Position numbers and translations under genes: made by a program
Source of the DNA: Chitinophagales bacterium
Lineage (GTDB): Bacteria > Bacteroidota > Bacteroidia > Chitinophagales > Saprospiraceae
Length of the DNA: 36,476 nt
Reading direction: 5' to 3'
NCBI GenBank assembly: GCA_022360175.1
Contig: JAKSDI010000099.1
Coordinates: forward strand, 1 to 36,476
Part shown: positions 7,224 to 15,758 of the stretch, one piece after another
Layout: the number at the start of each line of letters is the position of its first letter
Numbering within the stretch: position 1 is the stretch's first letter
The notes under the pieces: model-generated
The model's database searches: none
Seen by the model: the letters and a program-made list of their open reading frames with translations, nothing else
Told to the model about the DNA's origin: nothing

Positions 7224-8294
7224 ATGAGTACAATGAGTTTGGAAGAATTTGGCTATGACCAACACCTGGAAGCACATAGAAAATCCAATCAGCTCGATTC
7301 TTTTTTAGTTGGGCGAGTAATATCAGAGCATAAGGAACGATATATCGTAAAAACAGAGCATGGCGACTTTGAAGCCGAAATAGTCGGAAATCTGAGGTTT
7401 GCAGCCAATAGCAGGTTTGATTTCCCTGCTATTGGAGATTGGGTAGCTATTTCTGAATACGATGAAGGCAAGGCACTCATTCATGCGATCTACCCCAGAA
7501 AAACCATTATCGAGCGACAAGCCGTTGGGAAATTTGCTGAAAAGCAAATCATTGCCACCAATATCGATTATGCGTTCATTGTCCAGGCAGTTGACAGGGA
7601 TTTTAATATCAACAGGATAGAGCGTTATCTTACAATATGCCATACATCTAAAGTTAAGCCAATCATCCTTCTAAATAAAATCGACCTGATAGAGGATACT
7701 CAACTGGATGCATTAATAAAGATGACTCAGGCAAGAATTGAGCAAGTCCCTGTTATTGCTATCAGTAATGAAAACCGGAAAGGATATGATGCATTGCTCC
7801 CATTGATTTTAAAAGGCAAAACCTACTGCCTGTTAGGCTCATCAGGGGTAGGTAAATCAAGCTTGCTAAACAATTTGTCGGGCGCTGAAATCATGGAAAC
7901 AGATGTCATTGGTGAAAGCTCCAATCGAGGTAAGCATGTTACGACTCACAGGCAAATGATTGTATTGGAAAATGGTGGTATTTTAATTGATAATCCCGGG
8001 ATGAGAGAAGTAGGAATTGCAGATGCAGGAGCCGGGCTGGAGATCACCTTTGACACTATCCAGCAATTATCACAGCACTGCAAATTTAAGGACTGCAAAC
8101 ATATCCAGGAAAAAGGCTGTGCTGTATTAGAAGCAGTAGCAAACGGAGAGATTGATGAGGATTCTTATCAAAATTTCCTAAAAATGGAAAAAGAGCAATC
8201 CCATTTTGAAATGACATTGGTAGAAAAGCGCAAAAAGGATAAAAGTTTTGGGAAGATGGTCAAGAATATGAAGAAGCATCATCGTAAGTATTAG
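7224..8294 (+). CDS. rsgA: Ribosome small-subunit-dependent GTPase A
   Basis: 356 residues with the complete RsgA/YjeQ arrangement. An N-terminal OB-fold domain (about 25-95) is followed by a circularly permuted GTPase with motifs in the order G4 (NKID, 151-154), G1/P-loop (GSSGVGKSS, 205-213), G2 threonines (KHVTTHR, 237-243) and G3 (DNPG, 256-259). The C-terminal zinc finger shows Cys286, Cys291, His293 and Cys299. RsgA acts late in 30S subunit maturation, helping release assembly factors and check the decoding centre. At 356 residues with an extended N-terminus it matches the longer RsgA variant, so a second, shorter copy may exist elsewhere in the genome. It appears to be the last gene of its unit, ending at a hairpin. 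Confidence 0.96.
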   Translation: MSTMSLEEFGYDQHLEAHRKSNQLDSFLVGRVISEHKERYIVKTEHGDFEAEIVGNLRFAANSRFDFPAIGDWVAISEYDEGKALIHAIYPRKTIIERQAVGKFAEKQIIATNIDYAFIVQAVDRDFNINRIERYLTICHTSKVKPIILLNKIDLIEDTQLDALIKMTQARIEQVPVIAISNENRKGYDALLPLILKGKTYCLLGSSGVGKSSLLNNLSGAEIMETDVIGESSNRGKHVTTHRQMIVLENGGILIDNPGMREVGIADAGAGLEITFDTIQQLSQHCKFKDCKHIQEKGCAVLEAVANGEIDEDSYQNFLKMEKEQSHFEMTLVEKRKKDKSFGKMVKNMKKHHRKY

Positions 8295-8343
8295 ACTAAT
8301 GCAAAATGCTATCCTTTATCTGAATATCAAGAATAAAGTAATT

Positions 8344-8375
8344 GAGGCTGGAAGGTGTTGATTAATTCCAGCCTC
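8344..8375 (+). terminator. Terminator-like hairpin after rsgA
   Basis: The arms GAGGCTGGAA (8344-8353) and TTCCAGCCTC (8366-8375) pair perfectly over 10 bp around a 12-base loop, followed by a moderately T-rich stretch. It lies 50 bases after the rsgA stop. Confidence 0.6.
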
Positions 8376-8480
8376 TCTTCTATACTGTTACTCTATACCT
8401 AATTAAGTACTACTACATATGGGTTCAATATAAGATATGACATCCTTGATTGCCGTAAGTAGCCTCTCACTTTCCCAGGT

Positions 8481-9164
8481 TTAAGACAGTACTAGTGAAA
8501 CTTCTAAGTCAAACTTGTCTTTAATCACATTATCTCCTAAATTACTAAAGAAGCTTCCCGAACCGTATTTAATACCATATTTGGTCCTGTCGATTGGAAT
8601 CGTAGCTTTAAAAGTATGATCAACAAGTTGAGCTTTAAAGCTTACTTCATTGGTAACACCTTTTATCGTCATGTCTCCAGTTATGTGATAATCATTGCCT
8701 GTCTGAGTAGACTCTGTAATCGCAAAGCTAGCAGTAGGATGGCTTGCTGCATCAAAAAAATCAGCATCCATCAGGTGATTAGCCAGATCATTTTTATCCT
8801 CTTCTGGGCTTTCTTCTTCTTCCTCCTCTTCTTCATCTCCTTCATCCATTAAATCGGTTACTTTCACAGAATTCATATTCACCACGAATTTCCCTTTCGT
8901 AATCTTTCCATTGTCAAAACCTATATGTCCTTCTGTCAAATCGACTGTTCCAGTGTGGTTTCCAATAATTTTATAACCTTTCCAAAAAATAGTACTTGCA
9001 TTTAAATTTACTGATTTCTCTCCATCCAGGGAGGTCGTTTCAACAGTTTCATTTGTTGTTGTTGAAGCTTTCTGATCTGCATCAGTTGTGCACGCAATAA
9101 CAAAAAAAGTAGTTGCAATAATTGATAAAACAATTGTAAAAAATCTGGTTTTAAAAGCCATCAT
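8481..9164 (-). CDS. YceI-family lipoprotein
   Basis: 227 residues with a lipoprotein signal (lipobox FVIAC, Cys25). The YceI domain follows: ASTIFWKGYKIIGNHTGTVDL at the start, then HPTASFAITE, the central GDMTIKGVTNEVSF and the closing TKYGIKYGSG. YceI proteins are lipocalin-like barrels that bind long isoprenoids or other amphiphiles in the periplasm. Residues 107-122 form a strongly acidic insertion with eight consecutive glutamates after VNMNSVKVTDL, in the loop between the early strands. The gene follows the PAP2 gene by 6 bases, so the two are probably one transcript. Met2 is an equally possible start. Confidence 0.92.
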   Translation of the reverse strand: MMAFKTRFFTIVLSIIATTFFVIACTTDADQKASTTTNETVETTSLDGEKSVNLNASTIFWKGYKIIGNHTGTVDLTEGHIGFDNGKITKGKFVVNMNSVKVTDLMDEGDEEEEEEEESPEEDKNDLANHLMDADFFDAASHPTASFAITESTQTGNDYHITGDMTIKGVTNEVSFKAQLVDHTFKATIPIDRTKYGIKYGSGSFFSNLGDNVIKDKFDLEVSLVLS

Positions 9165-9170
9165 TTATGA

Positions 9171-9953
9171 TTAATATGAAAATGATAAAATATCTTTTTT
9201 CGAACCTTTCCGTTTCCGTTTATGGAAGTGAGGAACTAAATATCCAACCGCAGCACCTATTGCGTATCCTACAATGACATCTGTAGGAAAATGTTTCCCT
9301 GACCTTACCCGTAAATAGCCTGTAACAGCTGGAAGTGTTACAGCTGTGCCCCAAACAACTGGCTTCCATTTACTCTCGGGATAATAATCTGAAAAGGTTT
9401 TTGCCATAAAAAAAGTATTAGCGGCAACTGTAGAAGTATGGCCAGAGAAAAAGGAGCTTCTGGCATTTGAAGTTAGTTTATCGTCAACTGGCACTGCAGG
9501 GTTATAAACAAAAGGCCGAGTACGTCTAAAAGAATATTTAGACAGCACAGTTAATCCTGAATTAAGAAGCTGGACTTCACCCCACATTGCAGCAATCGTT
9601 CCCATATCTTTTCTGGTTGTTTTATCTGCCAAAAACAATAGTGGCAAACCATAAGAGCCATAGAAGAATACATTGCTCGCATTATGTGCCGAGATCGAAT
9701 AATTATCTAAAGCGATCTTTTCAAACTTACTTATTGAGCTTTTTATCAAACTTTCAAGCTCTCCTCGAGTATATAGAGGTGTTTGGCCGCGTAGATATAG
9801 CCCCATACCTAAAGTCCCTGCCCCTACTCCTAAAATGGACAACTCTTTTTTCTTGTCGAGTTGATAAGGAGATTGGCTAAATGAAATCGTCAGCAGGCTG
9901 CAAATAAAAAATGCGACTAGATTAAACCGTACAAGGCCAATTGAGTTGTTCAT
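9171..9953 (-). CDS. PAP2-family phosphatase (lipid phosphatase-like)
   Basis: I place the start at the ATG at 9953. The longer frame begins with TTG at 9998, while the ATG start gives a clean signal peptide (MNNSIGLVRFNLVAFFICSL, cleavage after FS). The 260-residue protein carries all three PAP2 motifs: K139-x6-RP (KYSFRRTRP), SGH with catalytic His172, and R215-x5-H221-x3-D225. These enzymes hydrolyse phosphate monoesters or pyrophosphates, often of lipids such as phosphatidic acid or undecaprenyl pyrophosphate. The adjoining YceI gene encodes a family that binds polyisoprenoids, so an isoprenoid-phosphate substrate is possible but unproven. Confidence 0.9.
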   Translation of the reverse strand: MNNSIGLVRFNLVAFFICSLLTISFSQSPYQLDKKKELSILGVGAGTLGMGLYLRGQTPLYTRGELESLIKSSISKFEKIALDNYSISAHNASNVFFYGSYGLPLLFLADKTTRKDMGTIAAMWGEVQLLNSGLTVLSKYSFRRTRPFVYNPAVPVDDKLTSNARSSFFSGHTSTVAANTFFMAKTFSDYYPESKWKPVVWGTAVTLPAVTGYLRVRSGKHFPTDVIVGYAIGAAVGYLVPHFHKRKRKGSKKDILSFSY

Positions 9954-10194
9954 AATCAGAATTTGACTCAAAAATGCCCTGCGGCAGGAAATCTTCAAAT
10001 TATAAATCTGTTATCCGTGCATAATGTAGGAAGAGGCCTGATTTTTTACGGACGAGCGGTATAAGGACATTCTTAACGATGTTCCTGAGAAGAAGAATAC
10101 TGTTTAAGGGCAAGCTTATAGGCTTTAAAGCAAAATATTACTGCTTTATCAGAAAATTATTGCAGCCTTAATATGGATGGTTTTATTTTAGAGT

Positions 10195-11274
10195 ATGAAC
10201 TGGTTTAATTTGAATTATATGAATGAAACCTTACCTGATATAAAAATAAATACCCAATTCAATCGCAACAGTAAATATGTTGCTTATGCATTTTTAGCTC
10301 TCCTCATAGGCCTAATACAAGTACTGGAAGATGTAGCAGATAATGATATCACACGAGAAAGGATATGGTATGAATTCATCATTATAGTCTGTGTGCTTAT
10401 TATTCTTTTCCCATTATTGGGCGGGGTATTTCATCGAAACTGGAAATGGTGGCAAAAAACGGAAATACTAGCACCTTGGAAATATTCTGATGTATTGTTT
10501 ATTTTTTTATCCTTAGTGATTTATCCTTTGATATTGTTATCATTAGCTTATAACACATTTTTTATTGATGACAGGGAAGATATTTGGGTCGTTTGGGTAG
10601 CTTCTCTCCTATTTGTTTCTATCGTAATCGCAATCGAAGTTTTTTGGGTGATGCTGAAAAAGAGCCAAAAATTAGAAAGCCTTAATGAACGGCTACTTAG
10701 AAACGAGGAAATGACTAAATACCAGGCTTTGATGAATCAGTTAAATCCTCATTTTTTGTTTAACAGTCTCAATGTTTTATCTTATTTAGTACATGAAGAC
10801 TCCAATACCTCAGAGCGTTTTATTGAAGAGTTGAGTAAAATATATCGATACATTTTACAGCTTAACGAGACCTATCTTGTACCCTTAAAAAAAGAAATGG
10901 AGTTTATAGAGTCTTATATCTTTTTACAAAAGATTCGTTATCAGGACAATCTGGTCTTCAATGCCGAGATCAGCCTGGCTGCTTATCAAAAACTACTCCC
11001 TCCCCTAAGCTTAGAAGTATTAATTGAAAATGCCATTAAACATAATGTCATTGATGCCCAACATCCTCTTCGCATCCGCTTACACATACAAAACAACTAC
11101 CTCCTTGTCGAAAATAATATACAGCCTCGCAATGAAGATGAAATTGAATCTACACAAGTAGGCCTGAAAAATTTATTAGAAAAGTACCAAATTTTGGAAA
11201 GTGAAGTCCCTGAATTCGCTACAAGGAACGGATTGTTCATAGCCAAAATTCCATTACTAAATTCTGAGCTATGA
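10195..11274 (+). CDS. LytS/YehU-type sensor histidine kinase
   Basis: 359 residues. About four membrane helices (roughly 30-46, 60-78, 98-119, 131-152) are followed by a short coiled linker and the His_kinase domain with LMNQLNPHFLFNSLNVLSYL, where His186 is the phosphorylated residue. The N-box reads LEVLIENAIKHNVI, and a reduced G-box (VENN then VGLKNLLEKY) closes the ATPase domain, as is usual for this group. The stop overlaps the start of the LytTR regulator gene by 4 bases, so the two form a pair. With no periplasmic domain, the stimulus is probably sensed in or at the membrane. The regulated genes are not evident. Confidence 0.93.
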   Translation: MNWFNLNYMNETLPDIKINTQFNRNSKYVAYAFLALLIGLIQVLEDVADNDITRERIWYEFIIIVCVLIILFPLLGGVFHRNWKWWQKTEILAPWKYSDVLFIFLSLVIYPLILLSLAYNTFFIDDREDIWVVWVASLLFVSIVIAIEVFWVMLKKSQKLESLNERLLRNEEMTKYQALMNQLNPHFLFNSLNVLSYLVHEDSNTSERFIEELSKIYRYILQLNETYLVPLKKEMEFIESYIFLQKIRYQDNLVFNAEISLAAYQKLLPPLSLEVLIENAIKHNVIDAQHPLRIRLHIQNNYLLVENNIQPRNEDEIESTQVGLKNLLEKYQILESEVPEFATRNGLFIAKIPLLNSEL

Positions 11275-12026
11275 TTAGGGCTATTATTATTGAAGATGAA
11301 GAATTTGCAGTTCGTCGTTTAAAAAAACTGCTACAGGAAATAGAGGAACCTGTAGATATTATCGCAGAATTAAAAAGCATTCAGCAAGCAGTTCAGTGGC
11401 TACTAATGAATCAATGTGACCTCATTTTTTTAGACATTAATCTTTCTGATGGTAATGCCTTTAAAATATTCGAGCAAGTAGAGATACGAACACCCATTGT
11501 ATTCACAACCGCCTATCACGAATATGCATTAAGAGCATTTGAGCAATACAGCATCGATTATTTGCTAAAACCAATCGCCCGGGAAAAACTAAAAAACAGT
11601 CTCCTCAAATTTCACAACCTAAAGCAATCTAATACTGAAACGGCCAACCTACAAAACATTCAGGAATTAATCGGCCTTATGCAAAATAAGCCCAAACGGT
11701 TTATGGTCAGTATTGGTAGTAAGGTGAAAATTATTGATTCTTCAGAAGTTGCATACTTTACTTCCGGCTCTAAAATGATCTTTTTGCATACGTTTAAGGG
11801 CAAGCGTTATTCCATTGATTCCTCTTTAAAACAATTACAGCTCTCTCTTCCTATACAAGAATTCTTTAGAGTCAATCGTCAGTATTTAATCAATCGGAAA
11901 GCTATCCAGGATTTACAATATTACTCTGCTACTCGCGTAAAAGTCAATTTAGATCCTATGCCTCCAGAAGATGTGATTCTTGCACGTGAGAAAATTGGAG
12001 GGTTCAAAAAATGGCTGATGGGATGA
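11271..12026 (+). CDS. LytTR-family response regulator
   Basis: 251 residues: a receiver domain (1-120) with acidic pocket EDEE (8-11), phospho-acceptor Asp55 (LIFLDINLSDG) and the Lys of LLKP near 107, then a LytTR DNA-binding domain (about 145-250) with FFRVNRQYLINRKAI. LytTR domains bind direct repeats upstream of their targets. The gene is translationally coupled to the preceding kinase, which is its expected partner. No target can be named from this window. Confidence 0.94.
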   Translation: MIRAIIIEDEEFAVRRLKKLLQEIEEPVDIIAELKSIQQAVQWLLMNQCDLIFLDINLSDGNAFKIFEQVEIRTPIVFTTAYHEYALRAFEQYSIDYLLKPIAREKLKNSLLKFHNLKQSNTETANLQNIQELIGLMQNKPKRFMVSIGSKVKIIDSSEVAYFTSGSKMIFLHTFKGKRYSIDSSLKQLQLSLPIQEFFRVNRQYLINRKAIQDLQYYSATRVKVNLDPMPPEDVILAREKIGGFKKWLMG

Positions 12027-12063
12027 AGTAAGTATTGTAGCTCAAACTTTCCATCCAATAGTA

Positions 12064-12071
12064 TATTTTTG
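12064..12071 (+). promoter_or_regulatory. Candidate -7 element for the Crp/Fnr-like gene
   Basis: TATTTTTG matches TAnnTTTG and ends only 4 bases before the ATG at 12076, so the transcript would be almost leaderless. No -33 element is obvious. Confidence 0.3.
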
Positions 12072-12075
12072 CGGT

Positions 12076-12666
12076 ATGGAGTATCCTATTAATAAGTTAT
12101 TGGAAAGCATTTTTAGAACCCATTTTAATGTCAAAAATATAGATTGGACACCTCTTAGTGAGCATGTTAAAATAGAAGACTGTTCTAAAAACACCACCAT
12201 TCGAACAGCTTATCAAACAGAACGCAATTTATACTATATCCTTTCAGGAGCTACGGCTTCTTTAGCATACAAGGAAGGTAAATTAGTTTGCATTGATTTA
12301 TGCTTTAAAGGCGAGTTTTTTGGCGATTATAGCTCTTTAATTTCAAATAACCACAGCCCATTAGAATTACGCTCATTGACTCGATGTCAATACCTTAGCT
12401 TTCCTTTTACTCGTTTATTGGAAACATATGCTCAATTACCTTCTCAGATAGCAGAGGCGATAGGCCGGCAGTCAGCAGAGCATTTATATATCTTAAAACA
12501 ACAAGAACTCATTGAGTTAAAAACCTTATCGGCCGCAGAACGATACACTAATTTATTAGAAAAGCAGCCCGAAATTTTTCAGCAAATCCCATTAAAGTAT
12601 ATCGCTTCTTATCTAGGGGTGACAGCTGAAAGTTTGTCTCGTATTCGGAAGTCAAACATTAAATAG
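12076..12666 (+). CDS. Crp/Fnr-family cyclic-nucleotide-binding-like regulator
   Basis: 196 residues. The N-terminal ~120 form a cNMP-binding-type beta roll (TEYQT-like hydrophobic strands, KGEFFGDYSSLI near 80-92). A dimer helix follows, and then a short C-terminal helix-turn-helix (LKYIASYLGVTAESLSRIRK). The cyclic-nucleotide phosphate-binding Arg of true CRP is not apparent, so the effector may be something else; many Bacteroidota paralogs share this. The gene starts 49 bases after the LytTR regulator on the same strand, possibly from its own promoter. The C45 hydrolase gene follows after 108 bases. Confidence 0.88.
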   Translation: MEYPINKLLESIFRTHFNVKNIDWTPLSEHVKIEDCSKNTTIRTAYQTERNLYYILSGATASLAYKEGKLVCIDLCFKGEFFGDYSSLISNNHSPLELRSLTRCQYLSFPFTRLLETYAQLPSQIAEAIGRQSAEHLYILKQQELIELKTLSAAERYTNLLEKQPEIFQQIPLKYIASYLGVTAESLSRIRKSNIK

Positions 12667-12774
12667 TTGCTTCCTGCAAAACTTGCGTACTTTTTCCTTC
12701 TGAAAAATAAAATCTTACCATAGGTCAATCTTTTTGTGGATTGCTGTTTTGATTTTTGCTGAAAATTAAAATAG

Positions 12775-13773
12775 ATGTATCATCCAAGACTTTACGGCGG
12801 TTATTATGACATGGGATTAAAGTATGGCACACTCTTGTATGAGAAAGCCAACTTTAGGATTCCTAAAATCAGGAAAGAAAAGCATGAATTTGGTTTAAAA
12901 TCTTACCCTATTCTACAAAGATACTACCCTGAAGTAGTTGAAGAAATTAAAGGCTTTGCTAAGGGCATTCAGGATAGTGATGAAAATTTAGCTGCATTTT
13001 TACTAAGTATTGGTGTGTTAGATAGTACCGCTCAATGCAGTGTTTTTGCCTTTAAAAATGATAATGAAGTTTTCTTCGGGAGAAATTACGATATGCTTTT
13101 TGCCTTTAAAAAATTTACTGAAAGCAGTCTGATTGTTCCGCAAAACAAATATGCTTATATAGCTCAATCTGATGTCTTTATTGGCCGTGTAGATGGTGTG
13201 AATGAAAAAGGCCTGGCCATAGCTATCTCCTTTGTTAATGGCACCAGTGTAGCACCTGGTATTAACTTCCATTTCGTTGTTCGAAAAGTTTTAGAAGATT
13301 GTGCTACAACAGCACAAGCCATTCAGTTGATCGAGTCTATTCCTGTTTCCACAAACAACAATTTTATCATAGCAGATCAAAAAGGGCATTTAGTAGTTGT
13401 GGAATCTTCACCCAAGCATAAAAAAGTACGCCAGGCCGCCGGGAATTATATTTATAGCACGAATCAATTTGTACATGAAGAGATGAAAGTCTACGACAGA
13501 GGTGGAGTCGAATGGAGTAAAAGCCATCAACGCTATGTAAAACTGGAAGAACAATTAAGTAGCATAAAAGACATGAGCTTAGCAAAAGCAAAGGCTATAT
13601 TAAGTGACGAGTGTATTTGCCTAAATCTCAAAGAAGAGCAATTTGGTACCATTTGGTCGGTCGTTTCCAACTTAACCACGCTCGAAATAGAAAGAGCAGA
13701 AAGAAAACCCAGGAATACAAACTACAAAAAAGATGCAAGGCTTGATTGGTGGTTGAAGAAGAAGAAAAGGTAG
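12775..13773 (+). CDS. C45-family (acyl-CoA:6-APA acyltransferase-like) Ntn hydrolase
   Basis: 332 residues. The order LYGGYYDMGLKYG, then EEIKGFAKG, then STAQCSVFAF followed by VFFGRNYDM resembles peptidase family C45 and linear-amide hydrolases. Cys88 is the likely nucleophile and would become N-terminal if the precursor is cut before it, as in Ntn hydrolases. Downstream strands (GRVDGVNEKGLAIAISFV, NNFIIADQKGHLVVVESSP) match the fold. There is no signal peptide, so it is probably cytoplasmic. Such enzymes cleave or transfer acyl groups on amides; the substrate here is unknown. It sits downstream of the Crp/Fnr-like gene and convergent with the ABM gene, with only 28 bases between stops. 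Confidence 0.82.
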   Translation: MYHPRLYGGYYDMGLKYGTLLYEKANFRIPKIRKEKHEFGLKSYPILQRYYPEVVEEIKGFAKGIQDSDENLAAFLLSIGVLDSTAQCSVFAFKNDNEVFFGRNYDMLFAFKKFTESSLIVPQNKYAYIAQSDVFIGRVDGVNEKGLAIAISFVNGTSVAPGINFHFVVRKVLEDCATTAQAIQLIESIPVSTNNNFIIADQKGHLVVVESSPKHKKVRQAAGNYIYSTNQFVHEEMKVYDRGGVEWSKSHQRYVKLEEQLSSIKDMSLAKAKAILSDECICLNLKEEQFGTIWSVVSNLTTLEIERAERKPRNTNYKKDARLDWWLKKKKR

Positions 13774-13801
13774 TTCCCATTAATGAAATGATAAAATAAA
13801 A

Positions 13802-14092
13802 CTACAATGCTGATGCTCTGAAATATTTAAAAGAAGCACCACTTTCCAATGGTGCAATTTCTTTATTTATTAAATCCATCAGCTCTGATGTACGATAGTT
13901 CCTAAAGTTTTCTTCATTATCAAACTCGGAATACATCAAATATTCGCCTTCTGTTTCTGTGCTCTTTGACCAATAACATTGTACGCATCCTTTCTTTTTC
14001 CTCATCTCTGTAATTAGCAAGGTCATCAGGTTTTCAAATTTTGGCCTATGCTCCTTTTTAATACATAATGTTCCAAAACCAATGATGCTCAT
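13802..14092 (-). CDS. ABM-family (antibiotic biosynthesis monooxygenase-like) protein
   Basis: 96 residues with a ferredoxin-like alpha-beta-barrel pattern: a first strand (IIGFGTLCIKKEHRPKFENL), a helix, KKKGCVQCYWSK, GEYLMYSEFDNEENFRNYRTS, and a final strand (ASFKYFRA). This matches the ABM/quinol monooxygenase superfamily, whose members oxidise phenolic or quinol substrates without metals. It begins 4 bases after the DoxX gene's stop, so the two form an operon facing an HxlR regulator. The context suggests quinone or reactive-electrophile handling. The catalytic reaction is not established from sequence. Confidence 0.85.
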   Translation of the reverse strand: MSIIGFGTLCIKKEHRPKFENLMTLLITEMRKKKGCVQCYWSKSTETEGEYLMYSEFDNEENFRNYRTSELMDLINKEIAPLESGASFKYFRASAL

Positions 14093-14096
14093 CTTA

Positions 14097-14471
14097 TCAG
14101 GAATTTGTGGAAGTAATACGCTTTTGGATAAGGCTTTCTTTCAGCTCTGGAACAATCATAAAAAGTGCGAACCAAACCAAAGTCTGTATAAAGCTTGGCA
14201 CCAGAATTGAATCTCCTGAGATGAGATGAGTTGCCATAGCCCCGCCGAAATAGGCAATCATCAGGAGCAGGCCCACTACTTTTGTTCTTGGTATGATAAA
14301 TAGAATAGCTATGATTAACTCCAAAACACCAAGAAAAAGAAGATTGCCAGCACCCCCTACTGCTGCTGCCATTTCTTCCGCCTCTGGAAGTCCACTAAGT
14401 TTCATTAATCCACTACTTAAAAGGATAAGCATCAAAATGCCGGATAAAGTCCATTGAATTACTTTCTTCAT
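14097..14471 (-). CDS. DoxX-like membrane protein
   Basis: 124 residues with four predicted helices (about 5-25, 44-62, 67-85, 93-111). The first helix and loop, LLSSGLMKLSGLPE, and the third-helix sequence GLLLMIAYFGGAMATHLI are typical of the DoxX/DoxD-like family. DoxX proteins have been linked to quinone reduction and thiol stress. The gene is divergent from an HxlR regulator with inverted repeats between them, and it precedes an ABM gene. In Bacillus subtilis the HxlR proteins YodB and CatR control a doxX-type gene, catD, together with the dioxygenase gene catE. The present arrangement is analogous, with ABM in place of the dioxygenase. Confidence 0.9.
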   Translation of the reverse strand: MKKVIQWTLSGILMLILLSSGLMKLSGLPEAEEMAAAVGGAGNLLFLGVLELIIAILFIIPRTKVVGLLLMIAYFGGAMATHLISGDSILVPSFIQTLVWFALFMIVPELKESLIQKRITSTNS

Positions 14472-14517
14472 TTTTTGTCTACTTTATTTGATTGTTATAG
14501 TGCAAATATCCGCATAT

Positions 14518-14573
14518 TACTTTACTTTTGAAAGTAGTTACCTTTTTGTACAGTAAGAACAAAAAGTAAAGTA
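14518..14573. promoter_or_regulatory. Probable HxlR operator in the divergent doxX/hxlR promoter
   Basis: TACTTTACTTTT (14518-14529) is repeated in inverted orientation as AAAAGTAAAGTA (14562-14573), perfect over 12 bp. A second nested pair, TTACcTTTTTG and CAAAAAGTAA, lies inside. The block lies between the two divergent starts, 47 bases from the doxX ATG and 21 from the hxlR ATG. HxlR proteins bind as dimers to such AT-rich inverted repeats. Confidence 0.6.
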
Positions 14574-14593
14574 TTATTGATAAACAAAGTGTT

Positions 14594-14908
14594 ATGGCTA
14601 AAATAAAAGATGAGAAATTGTGTCCGGTACTACGAGGATTGTCTATAATTAGAGGGAGATGGACATTACCAATTATTCATACATTGATGGATGGGACTAA
14701 AAGATTCAAGGAATTAGAAAGAGCAGTACATGGTATTAATACAAGAATGTTGGTGAAGGAGTTAAAAGAATTGGAGGCACAAAAAATTGTAACGCGAAAA
14801 GCATACGCTACTATACCCCCTAAAGTTGAATATTCGCTTACCGATAAGGGTAAGGGGCTCAAAAAAGTGATGAATGAAATTGAAATCTGGTGTCAAACTT
14901 ATTCGTGA
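14594..14908 (+). CDS. HxlR-family transcriptional regulator, probably redox-sensing
   Basis: 104 residues, the usual HxlR length. The family signature CPVLRGLSIIRGRWTLPIIHTL (residues 10-31), FKELERAVHGINTRMLVKELKELE and the wing VEYSLTDKGKGL are all present. Cys10 is the conserved N-terminal Cys of this family. A second Cys at position 100 lies close to the C-terminus, much as in B. subtilis YodB, which senses quinones through disulfides between its N-terminal Cys and C-terminal Cys residues. It most likely represses the divergent doxX-ABM pair. Ligand and redox behaviour are inferred. Confidence 0.93.
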   Translation: MAKIKDEKLCPVLRGLSIIRGRWTLPIIHTLMDGTKRFKELERAVHGINTRMLVKELKELEAQKIVTRKAYATIPPKVEYSLTDKGKGLKKVMNEIEIWCQTYS

Positions 14909-14972
14909 ATCTCGTTAGTTTGTTGCATTCCATTCATGTAAAAGTAATTTGACAGTATCCAAAAAAGGGAGT

Positions 14973-15623
14973 TTATTCCTCTTTAAAATCCTTGTAATAA
15001 TATTCCTTTAGTGCTTCTGTTCTTGTAGATACATGCAGTTTCTCATAAATATTATGACAATGGCTTTTAACCGTTTCTATGGAGATGAATAACTCCCCAG
15101 CTATTTGTTTGTAAAACAAACCTTTGGATAATAAACTCAATACTTCTTTTTCCCTTTTTGTTAAAACATCTTCATAAGGATTCTTCCTTGTTTTTGTTGG
15201 TTTCCGAAAAGACTCTACTACCTTCCTCGCAATTTGGGCACTCATAGGTGCACCACCATCATAAACTTCCCGGATACTTTCAATAATTTTAGTAGGAGGC
15301 GTACTCTTTAAAAGATAACCACTTGCTCCTGCAGTCAAAGCATCAAATATTTCATCATCTTCATCCTTGACCGTCAAAACAATGAACTGAATTTTAGGTA
15401 GTTTTAGTTTTAACTGCCTGATACATTCCGTGCCAGAAATACCAGGAAGCCCCAAATCTACCATAACGATATCAGGTATTTGTTGAGGAATACCAGAGAG
15501 TGCCATCTCTCCATTTGGATGAACTTGCTCACAAAGAAATCCAGATGTCCCATTAACCATCATTTGTAAAGTCTTTCGATAATCTTCCTGGTCTTCAATG
15601 ATGGACACTTTTATTGTTTCCAT
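14973..15623 (-). CDS. NarL/FixJ-type response regulator
   Basis: 216 residues from the ATG at 15623; the longer frame begins with TTG at 15644 and adds nothing conserved. The receiver domain starts METIKVSIIEDQEDYRKTL and carries phospho-acceptor Asp56 (MVDLGLPGISG) and KSTPP with the conserved Lys. The C-terminal LuxR helix-turn-helix reads LTKREKEVLSLLSKGL, then KQIAGELFISIETVKSH. It lies divergent from the unit that encodes a propeller histidine kinase with a HisKA_3 domain, the kinase class that pairs with NarL-type regulators, so that kinase is the likely partner. Confidence 0.94.
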   Translation of the reverse strand: METIKVSIIEDQEDYRKTLQMMVNGTSGFLCEQVHPNGEMALSGIPQQIPDIVMVDLGLPGISGTECIRQLKLKLPKIQFIVLTVKDEDDEIFDALTAGASGYLLKSTPPTKIIESIREVYDGGAPMSAQIARKVVESFRKPTKTRKNPYEDVLTKREKEVLSLLSKGLFYKQIAGELFISIETVKSHCHNIYEKLHVSTRTEALKEYYYKDFKEE

Positions 15624-15758
15624 TGTTGAGTTGTTTAAAGACAAGTAATATTAAATTCTATACAAAGAAATCTCAATTATTTGTTATATTCAATATCAAA
15701 CAAGCTAAAAAGGTGAAAATCATACAAATAGGGGATGTCAACCAAATGAAGTATATCT

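Noticed and set aside
13770-13805. GTAGTT/AACTAC inverted repeat between the convergent C45 and ABM genes
   Set aside because: A 6-bp stem with a 24-base loop and no T tract is too weak to call a terminator.
15624-15644. Seven extra N-terminal codons of the NarL-type regulator
   Set aside because: They begin with TTG and carry nothing conserved; the ATG at 15623 leads straight into the receiver domain.
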